A stretch of 64,000 nt of DNA, taken from assembly GCF_023705585.1 (NCBI RefSeq), contig NZ_BOQE01000001.1, positions 3,566,710 to 3,630,709 on the forward strand. Reading direction: 5' to 3'. Positions 36,217-45,000 of the stretch are shown one piece after another (the first letter of the stretch is position 1; the number at the start of each line of letters is the position of its first letter). Made by a program: the position numbers and the translations under genes. The DNA is from Collibacillus ludicampi. Its GTDB lineage: Bacteria > Bacillota > Bacilli > Tumebacillales > BOQE01. The notes below the pieces were generated by a model. The model saw only the letters and a program-made list of their open reading frames with translations. It was not told where the DNA came from and searched no databases.

Positions 36217-37470
36217 CTACGTTATTTCACTCATTTCTTGTGTCGACGACTGTTTCAGTAATGGCAGTATGAAGATGATTCCGCCGATAAATAGTACAGT
36301 AGCTACTCCGAACATTGCTACGATCGAGAATGCTTCTTTCAACCATCCTGTGATACTCATTGTTAAAACCATCGCTCCTGTGAAGAGCGGGTTTAAAATA
36401 CCATTTACTCGACCGACGAACGCGGCCTCGGTATTTTGCAATATCATGGTGTTGATCCCGATATGGATGCACGGCATGACGAGTCCACAGAAAAATTCCG
36501 CGGTGAGTGTCAACCAAAAATGCGTGGACAGCCCCATCACGAGAAAGCCACAGGTACAGATGGTCATCCCAAACACAAGAAGCTTTTGCGGAGCAGCCTT
36601 TTTCGCCAACCCCATCGTCAGTCCTCCACCCAAGATCATCGCGATTCCATTCGCCGCCATTAACCACTTAAGTTGCTCCTTCGGCAACCCCAGACGTTCC
36701 GTAATGAGAAAAACGGCAAGCGGTTGCGTGAGTCCGAGAGCCAATCCCGCCGCGGTGAAACAACCGCCAAGCAATGTCAAGGTTCGGTTGTCGAGAACAT
36801 AACGGAATCCTGCCTTCATTTCTTGCCAAATTGTCGTTCTCTCTGCCCGTTTTTCAACGTCTTGGTCCGACGGCAGTAACAGAAGCACGGTGGCGGACAT
36901 CAAAAAGGCAATCCCCACGATACCAATTGCAACGTTAATGTCATAATGTTGATAAATAAATGTCCCGATGATAGGACCCAAAATCATAAACACGGCGAAT
37001 ATCGTTTGGTACATGGACATCCCAAGCTGAATGAGTCGTTCCGATACATGCAGCTTAAACAATTTCATGCCGGACGGCTGGGAAAACTGTGATAACACGG
37101 ACGAAACGAGCGTCGCAAAGAAGATCGCTTTCCAACTGCCGAACACCAGTGTCAACAGTACAACGAAAATCGAAACAGAGCTGAGTAAGTCACACCAGAC
37201 CATCGTTCGCTTAGGACGCCAACGGTCAGCAAACGTGCCTCCTATAAACGAAAACAAAAAGATCGGCGCAAATTCTGCTACGGAGATGAGAGAAACGGCC
37301 ACCGGATTCTCATTCGTCCTCTCCATCACATACAACAGGATGGCATAATTGCGCACCCAGATTCCGATCTGTAAAAACACTGCCGACAATAGTATTGTAC
37401 GGATTACCTGGTTACGGAACAACGTACCCATTGAAACTTTTGAAGTCGAATCACCCGTCTTCTCAAACAT
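36217..37470 (-). CDS. MFS efflux protein (MFS_3/macrolide-efflux type)
   Basis: This is a 417-residue 12-helix major facilitator protein with features of drug or macrolide exporters: GGTFADRWRPKRTMVWCDLL in the helix 2-3 loop, SQFSQPSGMKLFKLHV, and FGMTICTCGFLVMGLS. The start is the ATG at 37470, 6 nt after AAGGAG; the frame extends 21 codons upstream with a hydrophobic stretch but no site. A long inverted repeat lies upstream in the leader (37578-37635), which could mediate inducible expression. No regulator gene is adjacent. The substrate is unknown. Confidence 0.85.
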   Translation of the reverse strand: MFEKTGDSTSKVSMGTLFRNQVIRTILLSAVFLQIGIWVRNYAILLYVMERTNENPVAVSLISVAEFAPIFLFSFIGGTFADRWRPKRTMVWCDLLSSVSIFVVLLTLVFGSWKAIFFATLVSSVLSQFSQPSGMKLFKLHVSERLIQLGMSMYQTIFAVFMILGPIIGTFIYQHYDINVAIGIVGIAFLMSATVLLLLPSDQDVEKRAERTTIWQEMKAGFRYVLDNRTLTLLGGCFTAAGLALGLTQPLAVFLITERLGLPKEQLKWLMAANGIAMILGGGLTMGLAKKAAPQKLLVFGMTICTCGFLVMGLSTHFWLTLTAEFFCGLVMPCIHIGINTMILQNTEAAFVGRVNGILNPLFTGAMVLTMSITGWLKEAFSIVAMFGVATVLFIGGIIFILPLLKQSSTQEMSEIT

Positions 37471-37577
37471 AAAAAACTCCTTATCCGCTTTTCTGGACAG
37501 GAGGAAGCACAAGAACAAAAAGACATAATACATCTCGAACTGAGCCCATCATCTTTTTGTCTATATAAAAGTGCATA

Positions 37578-37635
37578 CTAATCCTATCCAGAAAAAATTT
37601 CGTCTTCACCGAATGTTTCTTGGAGATAGGATTAG
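37578..37635 (-). repeat. Inverted repeat in the leader of the MFS efflux gene
   Basis: CTAATCCTATC (37578-37588) and GATAGGATTAG (37625-37635) are perfect 11-bp arms separated by 36 nt. The element lies 108 nt before the MFS start. It could be an operator pair, a leader hairpin or a small transposon-like remnant. Confidence 0.5.
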
Positions 37636-37751
37636 TTGCTCATCGCCTTAAAAGTCATCCTTCCATGTAATATCTTTTTCAAAATATCATAACATGAAAA
37701 TTGAGTCAAGGCTTCGTTTTTGTGTATCCGTGTATTTTGACTCATGGGACT

Positions 37752-38168
37752 TTACGCTCGTTTCTTTCGTTCCATCTCATCAATGACTGTCATTCTTTCA
37801 GCGAGATTCGATGTGTGGAATTCCCATTGTAAGCCATCCGGATCGAGAAAGTTCACTGTTTTTCCCTTCCCACGTATTACGGGGTCTCTAACAATAGGGA
37901 CATGATTCTCTCGCAAATGTGCAACGGCTTTATCAAAGTCTTCAGATGCCACTGTTAAAGATATATGGTTCACTCCTATTTGTTCATATTTTCCTTTTTC
38001 AAAAGGTTTTTGAGAGATACAAAACCAAGTCGTTCCTGACTCTAAATACGCATAATCATCTCCCTCGTGTATAATCTTCATCCGGAGTATTTCCGTATAA
38101 AACTCCAATGATCGTTTAAGATCTCGAACGAAAATCGTTACATGGTTGAGTCCGCCCGTTTCAAACAT
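37752..38168 (-). CDS. VOC-family, FosB-like thiol transferase
   Basis: This 138-residue vicinal-oxygen-chelate protein shows metal ligands His in LNHVTIFVRDL, His in VNHISLTVASEDF and Glu in GLQWEFHTSNLAERM. The end EFHT..L..R and the length match FosB/FosA-type fosfomycin thiol transferases and related bacillithiol or glutathione transferases. The start is the ATG at 38168 after GGAGCT; the frame upstream has no site. It is divergent from the TIR-like gene with overlapping promoters. Fosfomycin inactivation is plausible, but the VOC family is broad and glyoxalase-like activity is possible. Confidence 0.75.
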   Translation of the reverse strand: MFETGGLNHVTIFVRDLKRSLEFYTEILRMKIIHEGDDYAYLESGTTWFCISQKPFEKGKYEQIGVNHISLTVASEDFDKAVAHLRENHVPIVRDPVIRGKGKTVNFLDPDGLQWEFHTSNLAERMTVIDEMERKKRA

Positions 38169-38203
38169 CTTAGGTAGCTCCTTCCATTCAAAAGTTGAAA
38201 CAT

Positions 38204-38249
38204 TTGTTCTTACTACCAAGATAATGGTACAATATAGTAAAAGTTGCAA
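38204..38249. promoter_or_regulatory. Overlapping divergent promoters for FosB-like and TIR-like genes
   Basis: Minus strand: TTGCAA (38244-38249), 17-nt spacer, CATTAT (complement of 38221-38226). Plus strand: TTGTTC (38204-38209), 18-nt spacer, TACAAT (38228-38233). The two share the dyad TACCAAGATAATGGTA (38214-38229). Polymerase binding for one gene would exclude the other. Confidence 0.55.
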
Positions 38250-38306
38250 ATAAAATATACCGGGGATTCATGGCATTTTCGCAGACATAATGGGAGAGGA
38301 TAACTT

Positions 38307-39380
38307 TTGAGTGAAGATATTCATGTATTTATCGGTTCCTCCAAAGAACAGATTCCGTTGGTAAACGCTGTTCATAACAACTTGTCCCGGGTTTGTTTTC
38401 CGATGTCCTGGACCACCGGAGTCTTTGGAGCCATGGAATACAATCTCGAAAGCCTACAGAAAGCGGTAGAGACTTGTGATTTCGCTGTGTTTGTATTCCA
38501 TCCTGATGATCTCACTTCTCTTCGCGGGACTGAAGTAAGAACGGTTCGTGATAATGTGATCTTTGAAATGGGTATGTTCCTTCAGAAGTTAGGGAGGGAA
38601 CGAACATTTTTTCTGGCGCCTGAAGGGATTCAGTTCCATTTTCCCACGGACCTCACTGGTCTCTCCCCCCTCACATATAAGTATAATGTGCAACAGCCAG
38701 ATTTTTCTTTAGCGTACTTGCAGAGAGCAACCAATGCGGCTTGCAATGTAATTATCGACGCCATTTTACGACGGGGGAAATTCATCCATGAGACGGAAGA
38801 ACTTAAACAGCAGATGAACCGCTTAGAAAGCGTGAAGTCATTGGCCAAATTTATGGATGAGGTCATTCGCCAAGCCCATTTCCAAACGATTGATTATGAT
38901 GCAATTCTCGGTTCGTTGATCAAGAATTTTAATGCAAGTTGTGATATAATTGAAGAAAAAATGGAAGTTCAAGCAGTTCGATTATTCGAGCTGTCGGAAG
39001 ATAAAAGTAAACTGGTTCAAATCGGCAGGTCGGGCAGCGGTACTCATCGATATGAAGAATTTGATTTAAGTGAAACGGATAATACACTGGTAACCTATTT
39101 CACAAAACAAGTGGAAACATCCTACATGTTTCTGAATGAAGATAACGATTTAAGACATTTCCGTGAGCTTGAATATGAACTCTATTGGCCTGTCAATATT
39201 CAAAAAGGGATTCTTGCAATCATAAAATTGACCGTCCACTCGGATCAAGAGATACCGGATGAAAAGCTTGAAGAGATCGTCAATTGCTTAATACGTAACA
39301 ATTACGGGCTTTTCAAGGTATTACGTGAAGTTTGCGAAAGGAGGGTTCAACATGCAAAAGAACCCCGTACCAAGTTCTGA
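38307..39380 (+). CDS. TIR-like (CAP12/PCTIR type) protein with C-terminal GAF-like domain
   Basis: This 357-residue protein starts at a TTG 7 nt after GAGAGGA. Residues ~4-155 match the TIR-like nucleotide-binding family found as CBASS/Pycsar effectors: DIHVFIGSSKEQIPLVNAVH, LESLQKAVETCDFAVFVF, RDNVIFEMGMFLQKLGRE (with the conserved Glu) and a final DLTGLSPLTYK. A coiled linker (~165-190) joins a domain (~190-345) with a GAF-like pattern ending in YWPVNIQKGILAIIKLTV. TIR-like domains of this class degrade NAD+ when activated; the GAF-like part could sense a ligand or oligomerise. It is followed by an overlapping 56-residue gene. A defence or stress role is inferred. Confidence 0.8.
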   Translation: MSEDIHVFIGSSKEQIPLVNAVHNNLSRVCFPMSWTTGVFGAMEYNLESLQKAVETCDFAVFVFHPDDLTSLRGTEVRTVRDNVIFEMGMFLQKLGRERTFFLAPEGIQFHFPTDLTGLSPLTYKYNVQQPDFSLAYLQRATNAACNVIIDAILRRGKFIHETEELKQQMNRLESVKSLAKFMDEVIRQAHFQTIDYDAILGSLIKNFNASCDIIEEKMEVQAVRLFELSEDKSKLVQIGRSGSGTHRYEEFDLSETDNTLVTYFTKQVETSYMFLNEDNDLRHFRELEYELYWPVNIQKGILAIIKLTVHSDQEIPDEKLEEIVNCLIRNNYGLFKVLREVCERRVQHAKEPRTKF

Positions 39381-39522
39381 AGCCACCTATAACAAAATCC
39401 GAGCAAAAGAGGTTTTTGAGATTGGCCGTTCGTATAAAGGCCCCACGGCAGATGGGAAGATCAGCAGGAAACTAAAAGTTGTAGGCAAAGCAAAAGTCGA
39501 TTACAGCAAGAATGTAATTTGA
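39352..39522 (+). CDS. Small basic protein coupled to the TIR-like gene
   Basis: The ATG at 39352 lies 7 nt after a strong AAAGGAGG that is inside the TIR-like gene, so the two genes overlap by 29 nt and are translationally coupled. The 56-residue product is Lys-rich (11 Lys) and polar, with NKIRAKEVFEIGRSYKGPTA and ISRKLKVVGKAKVDYSKNVI, and no membrane segment. I do not recognise it. The excellent ribosome binding site and following terminator make it a real gene. It could be a partner, inhibitor or nucleic-acid-binding accessory of the TIR-like protein. Confidence 0.7.
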   Translation: MQKNPVPSSEATYNKIRAKEVFEIGRSYKGPTADGKISRKLKVVGKAKVDYSKNVI

Positions 39523-39530
39523 ATCCCTTC

Positions 39531-39570
39531 AAACAGCTGTCCAACGGATCTTAGGACGGCTGTTTCTTTT
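39531..39570 (+). terminator. Terminator of the TIR-like two-gene unit
   Basis: AAACAGCTGTCC (39531-39542) pairs with GGACGGCTGTTT (39554-39565, one G-T) over 11 nt, followed by CTTTT. It isolates the two-gene unit from the arginase-like gene. Confidence 0.85.
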
Positions 39571-39713
39571 ATCTCTTTCGTATCGATCTTTTTTCATAAG
39601 GGGTCTGAATTAATCATATGCTGTAAAAATCCCTATAATTGTTTCTGTAAACCCTCTGTAATGGCGAATTCCTCTTCAATCATACTTTCATTCAGGATGA
39701 GGGAGTGGATTTC

Positions 39714-40496
39714 ATGGCATTATTACATGATGGGATTACAATTTTAAACTTCGATAGAACCTATATACCCCAAGAAAAGCTTCGCGATTACCCTCACGAA
39801 TGGATTGACTTCGCGGATCTATCGCAAACCAAACGGTACTGTGAACTGGATTCTTTCAAGACGATTCAAAGACGATTACACCTTCGATCAAGGCATGGAA
39901 TCACTTTTATTGGCAGCGGGAATTACCATTATGTATCGTATTTGTTATTATCGGAAATCAAGGAACCTTTCACTTGTATTCTCTTTGATCATCACACAGA
40001 TATGATGTCCGAACCGTCAAGCTCCCTTATGTCGTGCGGTTCATGGGTGAGGAGAGCCATACGTTGTCTTCCCTTGTTAAATAAAGTCATCATTATCGGT
40101 GCACAACCTGGTTTACTGAAACACATCCCTTCTGATATACGCCCGAAAGTCGTTGTTTTTCCAACCGGCTCACTCGACTCTGACGGCTTGTGGATTAAAA
40201 TCTCACAAGCAATCGAGACGGACACCGTTTATATCAGTATCGACAAAGATGTACTCGATCCTACGCAAGCGGTTACGGACTGGGATCAAGGAACGATGAA
40301 ACTACAGGATCTCTTGAATATCCTGACTCATCTCATGACAGCCAAAAAAGTTTATGGGGCTGACATTTGCGGTGAACTCCCTATCTCCCCTCTTGAGCTT
40401 TTCCACCCATCTTCCCTTACCGCAATCAAAAAAAATGAATATGCGAATCAAAAAATTTTGCATGTATTGAAAACACAACACAAAAAAATTTCCTAA
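39714..40496 (+). CDS. Arginase/ureohydrolase-family protein
   Basis: This 260-residue protein has the three metal-binding blocks of the arginase fold: GSGNYHYVSYLLL, LFDHHTDMM (the D-H-x-D cluster) and SIDKDVLDP followed by TDWDQG. It is shorter than true arginases (~300) and agmatinases, and the substrate loops differ. It therefore belongs to the poorly defined arginase-family group and not to a named enzyme. The start is the ATG at 39714, 8 nt after GAGGGAG; a GTG at 39705 overlaps that site. It is monocistronic. Hydrolysis of a guanidino compound is likely; the substrate is unknown. Confidence 0.75.
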   Translation: MALLHDGITILNFDRTYIPQEKLRDYPHEWIDFADLSQTKRYCELDSFKTIQRRLHLRSRHGITFIGSGNYHYVSYLLLSEIKEPFTCILFDHHTDMMSEPSSSLMSCGSWVRRAIRCLPLLNKVIIIGAQPGLLKHIPSDIRPKVVVFPTGSLDSDGLWIKISQAIETDTVYISIDKDVLDPTQAVTDWDQGTMKLQDLLNILTHLMTAKKVYGADICGELPISPLELFHPSSLTAIKKNEYANQKILHVLKTQHKKIS

Positions 40497-40546
40497 CTAG
40501 ATCATTTTGGTGCCAGGTAGTCTCCCTCGCCATTGATCGTTTAGGG

Positions 40547-41836
40547 TTATCGGCGAGGGACACTGACCGGTAATAGGACATCGACGATCGTACCTTTGCC
40601 GATTTCACTGTCGATATGAATTTGTCCCCGATGCGCTTCAATGATTTTGTAACAGATCATTAAGCCTAGACCTGTCCCTTTTTCCTTCGTTGTATAAAAT
40701 GGTTCCCCCAGCTTACGGATCCGTTCCTTAGAAATGCCGCATCCATGATCGATGAACCGAACTTGTACATGATCTTTATCTCGCATCTTCACCTGAATGT
40801 CAATTTCGCCCCCGTTAGGCATCGCCTCAATCGCGTTTTTTAAAAGATTTACAAATACTTGCTTTAATTGATTTTCGTCACAATGGATTGACGGGAGGTC
40901 GGTAAACTTCGTTACGATTTGAATGTTTTCCATGATGGCTTGCGTTTCAAGAAGCTTAATGACACTTTGTAATATTGCGACCAAGTCTTTTCGCTCGAAA
41001 TTGACGACCTGCGGCTTGGCGAGGAATAAAAACTCACTCACAATGAAGTTTATTCGATCCAACTCGGACAACATCACTTCAAAATATTCTTTTGGTTCTT
41101 TAACTGTCGATTTCAGCAATTGGACAAACCCTCTGAGTGCTGTCAACGGATTGCGGATTTCATGAGCAACTCCTGCAGCCAATTGACCTACCACCGCCAA
41201 TTTATCCGATTTTCGAAGCAATTCTTCTGTCCGCTTACGTTCCGTAATGTCTATCAATGTACCGATGATCGCGGGCTTACCATTGAATGTGGTAACAGTG
41301 CCATGAACTTCATAGTGGATGATACTTCGATCTTTCTTAATTCCCCTGGCTTGGTAACGAAGACTTCTGACTTCGCCAGTCAAACGTTTACGAATATTCT
41401 CAGACACCATTGATCGATCTTCTGGTAAAACCAAACCTAACACATCCATGCATAGCATTTCTTCTTTCGTATAACCGAAAATGTCGCAATAACGAGGGTT
41501 GACATAACAAAATCGTCCCTCCTGAAAGATATAAACACCAACAAGCGCTTCTTCGACAAGGCTACGGTATTTGGCTTCCGTTTCGATTAATGTTTTTGTA
41601 ATCTGTTCTTGTCTCCTGTTGTAATAATTCAGAAGCGCATAGAGAATACAACCGGTTACGAGAATAAAGAACCATCCTTTTAACGTCTGGAATCTAGTAA
41701 TGCTTTCGGCATCATCGATGAGTGCAAGCAATACATAATCAGAGAAAAGCATCCAAAAGCCCGCTAACAGTATGTAGGCTACCGTAATCTTGAAAGTTCT
41801 TTTGATCGCGGGCTTCCAAAGTTTTCGAGAACCCAT
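40547..41836 (-). CDS. PAS-domain sensor histidine kinase (sporulation-kinase type)
   Basis: This 429-residue membrane kinase has two helices (residues ~16-38 and ~52-69) with almost no external loop. A PAS domain with PAC (~85-200) follows (GVYIFQEGRFCYVNPRYCDI), then HisKA with the phospho-accepting His in GVAHEIRNPLTALRGFVQLL, and a HATPase domain with NLLKNAIEAMPNGGE and GTGLGLMICYKIIEAHRGQI. The layout matches Bacillus KinB/KinE-like phosphorelay kinases. No response regulator is adjacent, which also fits an orphan Spo0F kinase. The start is the ATG at 41836 after AAGAAGGAAG. Confidence 0.85.
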   Translation of the reverse strand: MGSRKLWKPAIKRTFKITVAYILLAGFWMLFSDYVLLALIDDAESITRFQTLKGWFFILVTGCILYALLNYYNRRQEQITKTLIETEAKYRSLVEEALVGVYIFQEGRFCYVNPRYCDIFGYTKEEMLCMDVLGLVLPEDRSMVSENIRKRLTGEVRSLRYQARGIKKDRSIIHYEVHGTVTTFNGKPAIIGTLIDITERKRTEELLRKSDKLAVVGQLAAGVAHEIRNPLTALRGFVQLLKSTVKEPKEYFEVMLSELDRINFIVSEFLFLAKPQVVNFERKDLVAILQSVIKLLETQAIMENIQIVTKFTDLPSIHCDENQLKQVFVNLLKNAIEAMPNGGEIDIQVKMRDKDHVQVRFIDHGCGISKERIRKLGEPFYTTKEKGTGLGLMICYKIIEAHRGQIHIDSEIGKGTIVDVLLPVSVPRR

Positions 41837-41978
41837 CAAGCTTCCTTCTTTCCCACGGTATATACAAGCAGATAAGAAAAACCGTTCCCGAATCCATTTT
41901 ACGAGAACTGATCGATCGGGTGAATCACGTATAAAATGGAAGAAAAAAAGGAGATGATCACATGCAAAGCAAATGAAA

Positions 41979-42041
41979 AGCGGCGGCTTTGGATCTCAGA
42001 CTAATTCTAGTCTGTGATCGAGATCCAATACAACCGCCGCT
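41979..42041 (-). terminator. Large nested hairpin downstream of gltB
   Basis: AGCGGCGG (41979-41986) pairs with CCGCCGCT (42034-42041). Inside it TTGGATCTC pairs with GAGATCCAA, and CAGACTA with TAGTCTG, giving an almost continuous 63-nt hairpin. It lies 22 nt past the gltB stop. The minus strand continues into a T-rich stretch only after some bases. Confidence 0.65.
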
Positions 42042-42063
42042 CACTAAGGCATAATATGATCAT

Positions 42064-45000
42064 TTAAGAAACGATAGGCGCAGGCTCTTTCTTGTCGTTT
42101 TCCTTCTTACCGTTTTTCTCTTTATTCATTTGAAAAGCAGCCATGATCGCTTCTTTGCGTTCCATTCCCGCCGACTCCATTTGTTCAATGGACGCCAACA
42201 TCCGTTTGTAATCTTTTGGAATAACTTTTACAAATTTCTTGACCATGACATCCCATTGATCCAAAATATTTTGCGCGTGTTCACTCCACGTATAGTCGAC
42301 GTGATTCTCGATGAGTTGTTTGACCACCGAGATTTCTTTCTCATCTTCTAACGATTCAAGAAGCACCATTTCCTGATTGCACAGCTCTGCAAACTTCCCA
42401 GCGTCTTCCGTGAGTACGTACGCAACCCCACCTGACATACCTGCGGCAAAATTCTTTCCGACCGGTCCCAAGATGACGACGCGTCCTCCTGTCATGTACT
42501 CACAACCATGGTCGCCGACTCCTTCAACGACGGCACGAAGACCGCTGTTGCGCACACAGAAACGTTCACCGGCGATACCGCGAATGTAAGCTTCACCCGC
42601 TGTCGCTCCGTAAAAGGCCACGTTGCCGATAATAATATTTTGTTCCGGTGCAAATGTTGCTTCTTCTTTGGGGAACACGGCAATCTTACCACCTGATAAT
42701 CCTTTTCCAATATAATCGTTCGCGTCCCCTTCTAATACCAAAGTGATTCCTTTCGGTACGAACGCGCCAAAACTTTGTCCGGCAGAGCCAATAAAATGCA
42801 GGTGGATCGTATCGTCCGGCAAGCCGGATTCACCGAAGCGTTTGGTAACTTCGCTGCCTAGGATTGTACCCACTACTCGGTTCGTATTTCGTATCGGTAG
42901 AGTCGCTTTCACGGATTGCTTTTTCTCGAGCGCCGGCTGACAAAGTTTCAACAGCTCACGACAATCCAGCGTTTGCTCCAGTTTGTGATCTTGAGGAGAT
43001 TGATAATATCTGCCCACTTCTGCAGGAACATCCGGCTGATAAAGAATGGGTGAAAGATCCAGATATTTTGCTTTCCAGTGGGATTTCGCCTTTTCGCTCA
43101 CTGTCAATACATCCGTGCGCCCAACCATTTCTTCGATCGTGCGGAATCCTAATTGTGCCATAATCTCGCGAACTTCTTGTGCAACAAAACGCATGAATGT
43201 TACGACATGTTCCGGATCACCCATGAACTTTTTGCGCAGTTCCGGATTCTGTGTAGCGACACCTACGGGACAGGTGTCGAGATGGCAAACGCGCGCCATG
43301 ACACAGCCGAGAACAACGAGCGGTGCGGTTGAAAAGCCGAATTCTTCCGCACCTAACAGTGCGGCGATCACGACATCCCGTCCGGTCATCATTTTACCGT
43401 CCGTCTCCAAGACGACACGGTCGCGCAAACGATTGAGCAATAATGTCTGATGGGTTTCGGCCAATCCAAGTTCCCACGGAAGCCCTGCGTGTTTGATACT
43501 GGTCCGAGGCGACGCGCCGGTCCCCCCGTCATGTCCGCTGATCACAATCACATCAGCCAGCCCTTTTGCGACCCCGGCCGCAATCGTTCCAACGCCGGCC
43601 TTGGAGACCAACTTCACACTGATTCTCGCTTTCGGATTTGCATTTTTCAGATCGAAAATCAGTTGTGCGAGATCTTCGATGGAGTAAATATCATGATGAG
43701 GAGGCGGTGAGATCAAACCTACACCCGGTGTCGATCCGCGTACTTCTGCGATCCAGGGATAGACTTTGTTACCGGGCAGTTGCCCGCCTTCCCCCGGCTT
43801 CGCCCCCTGCGCCATTTTGATTTGAATCTCATCGGCATTCACTAAATAATAACTGGTTACCCCGAATCTCCCTGATGCAACCTGTTTGATCGCACTGCGG
43901 CGCGAATCTCCGTTCGCATCTGGAAGATAGCGTTTCGGGTCTTCTCCCCCTTCTCCGCTGTTACTCTTTCCGCCAAGTCGATTCATCGCTATCGCCAATG
44001 CTTCGTGGGCTTCCTGACTCAGAGCGCCATAGGACATCGCGCCGGTTTTGAAACGACGACAAATCGATTCGACAGATTCAACCTCATCGATCGGTATGGG
44101 TCTCCGATCCGTCTTGAATTCCAGAATGTTACGCAGGAATGCCAATTGCTGTGCATGGGCCATTTCCGAGTATTTTTTAAAGAGCTCATAGTCCCCTTGA
44201 CGGCAAGCCCTCTGTAAAGTATGGACCGTTTTGGGGTTGAACGCGTGATATTCGCCGTCCCGGCGCCATTGAAAATCACTTCCCGGTTCTAACGACTCAT
44301 CGCTTTCCGATTGATATGCCTTTTCGTGACGCATCAATGTCTCTTTTGCGATGATTTCGAGTGTAATTCCACCGATTTGGGAAGAAGTCCTTGTGAAATA
44401 ACGTTCGATAACGGATGAACCGATGCCGACCGCTTCAAAAATTTGTGCGCCGCGATAACTTTGGACGGTAGAGATGCCCATTTTAGACATGACCTTGACG
44501 ACACCTTCCATCACTGTACGGATATATTTCCGAACAGCCTCTTCATGTGTCAAATTTGTCAGGGTCTGTCCTTCGATCAGTTCTCTCAGGGTCGCGATCG
44601 CCAGGTACGGATTCACGGCATCCGCACCGTAACCGATCAACATCGCAAATTGATGAACATCGCGGGGCTCGCCCGATTCTACGATCAGACTGACTTTCGT
44701 GCGTGTTCCTTGGCGAACCAGGTGATGATGAAGCCCGCTGACGGCTAGGAGCGCCGGGATTGCTGCCCACTCTTGATTCATCCCGCGGTCAGAAAGGATC
44801 AACAGGGTATATCCTTCTTGAATGGCTTGATCAGCCGCTGAAAATACCGCATCAAGGGCTTTTTCCAGTTGTCCTTCACCATCTTCAGCATTAAATAAGA
44901 TCGGAAGGGTTTTCGCCTTAAACTCCGGATATGCATTGCCGCGAAGTTTAGCAAGTTCAGTATCCGAAAGAATGGGTGTTTCTAGGCGAATTCTACGACA

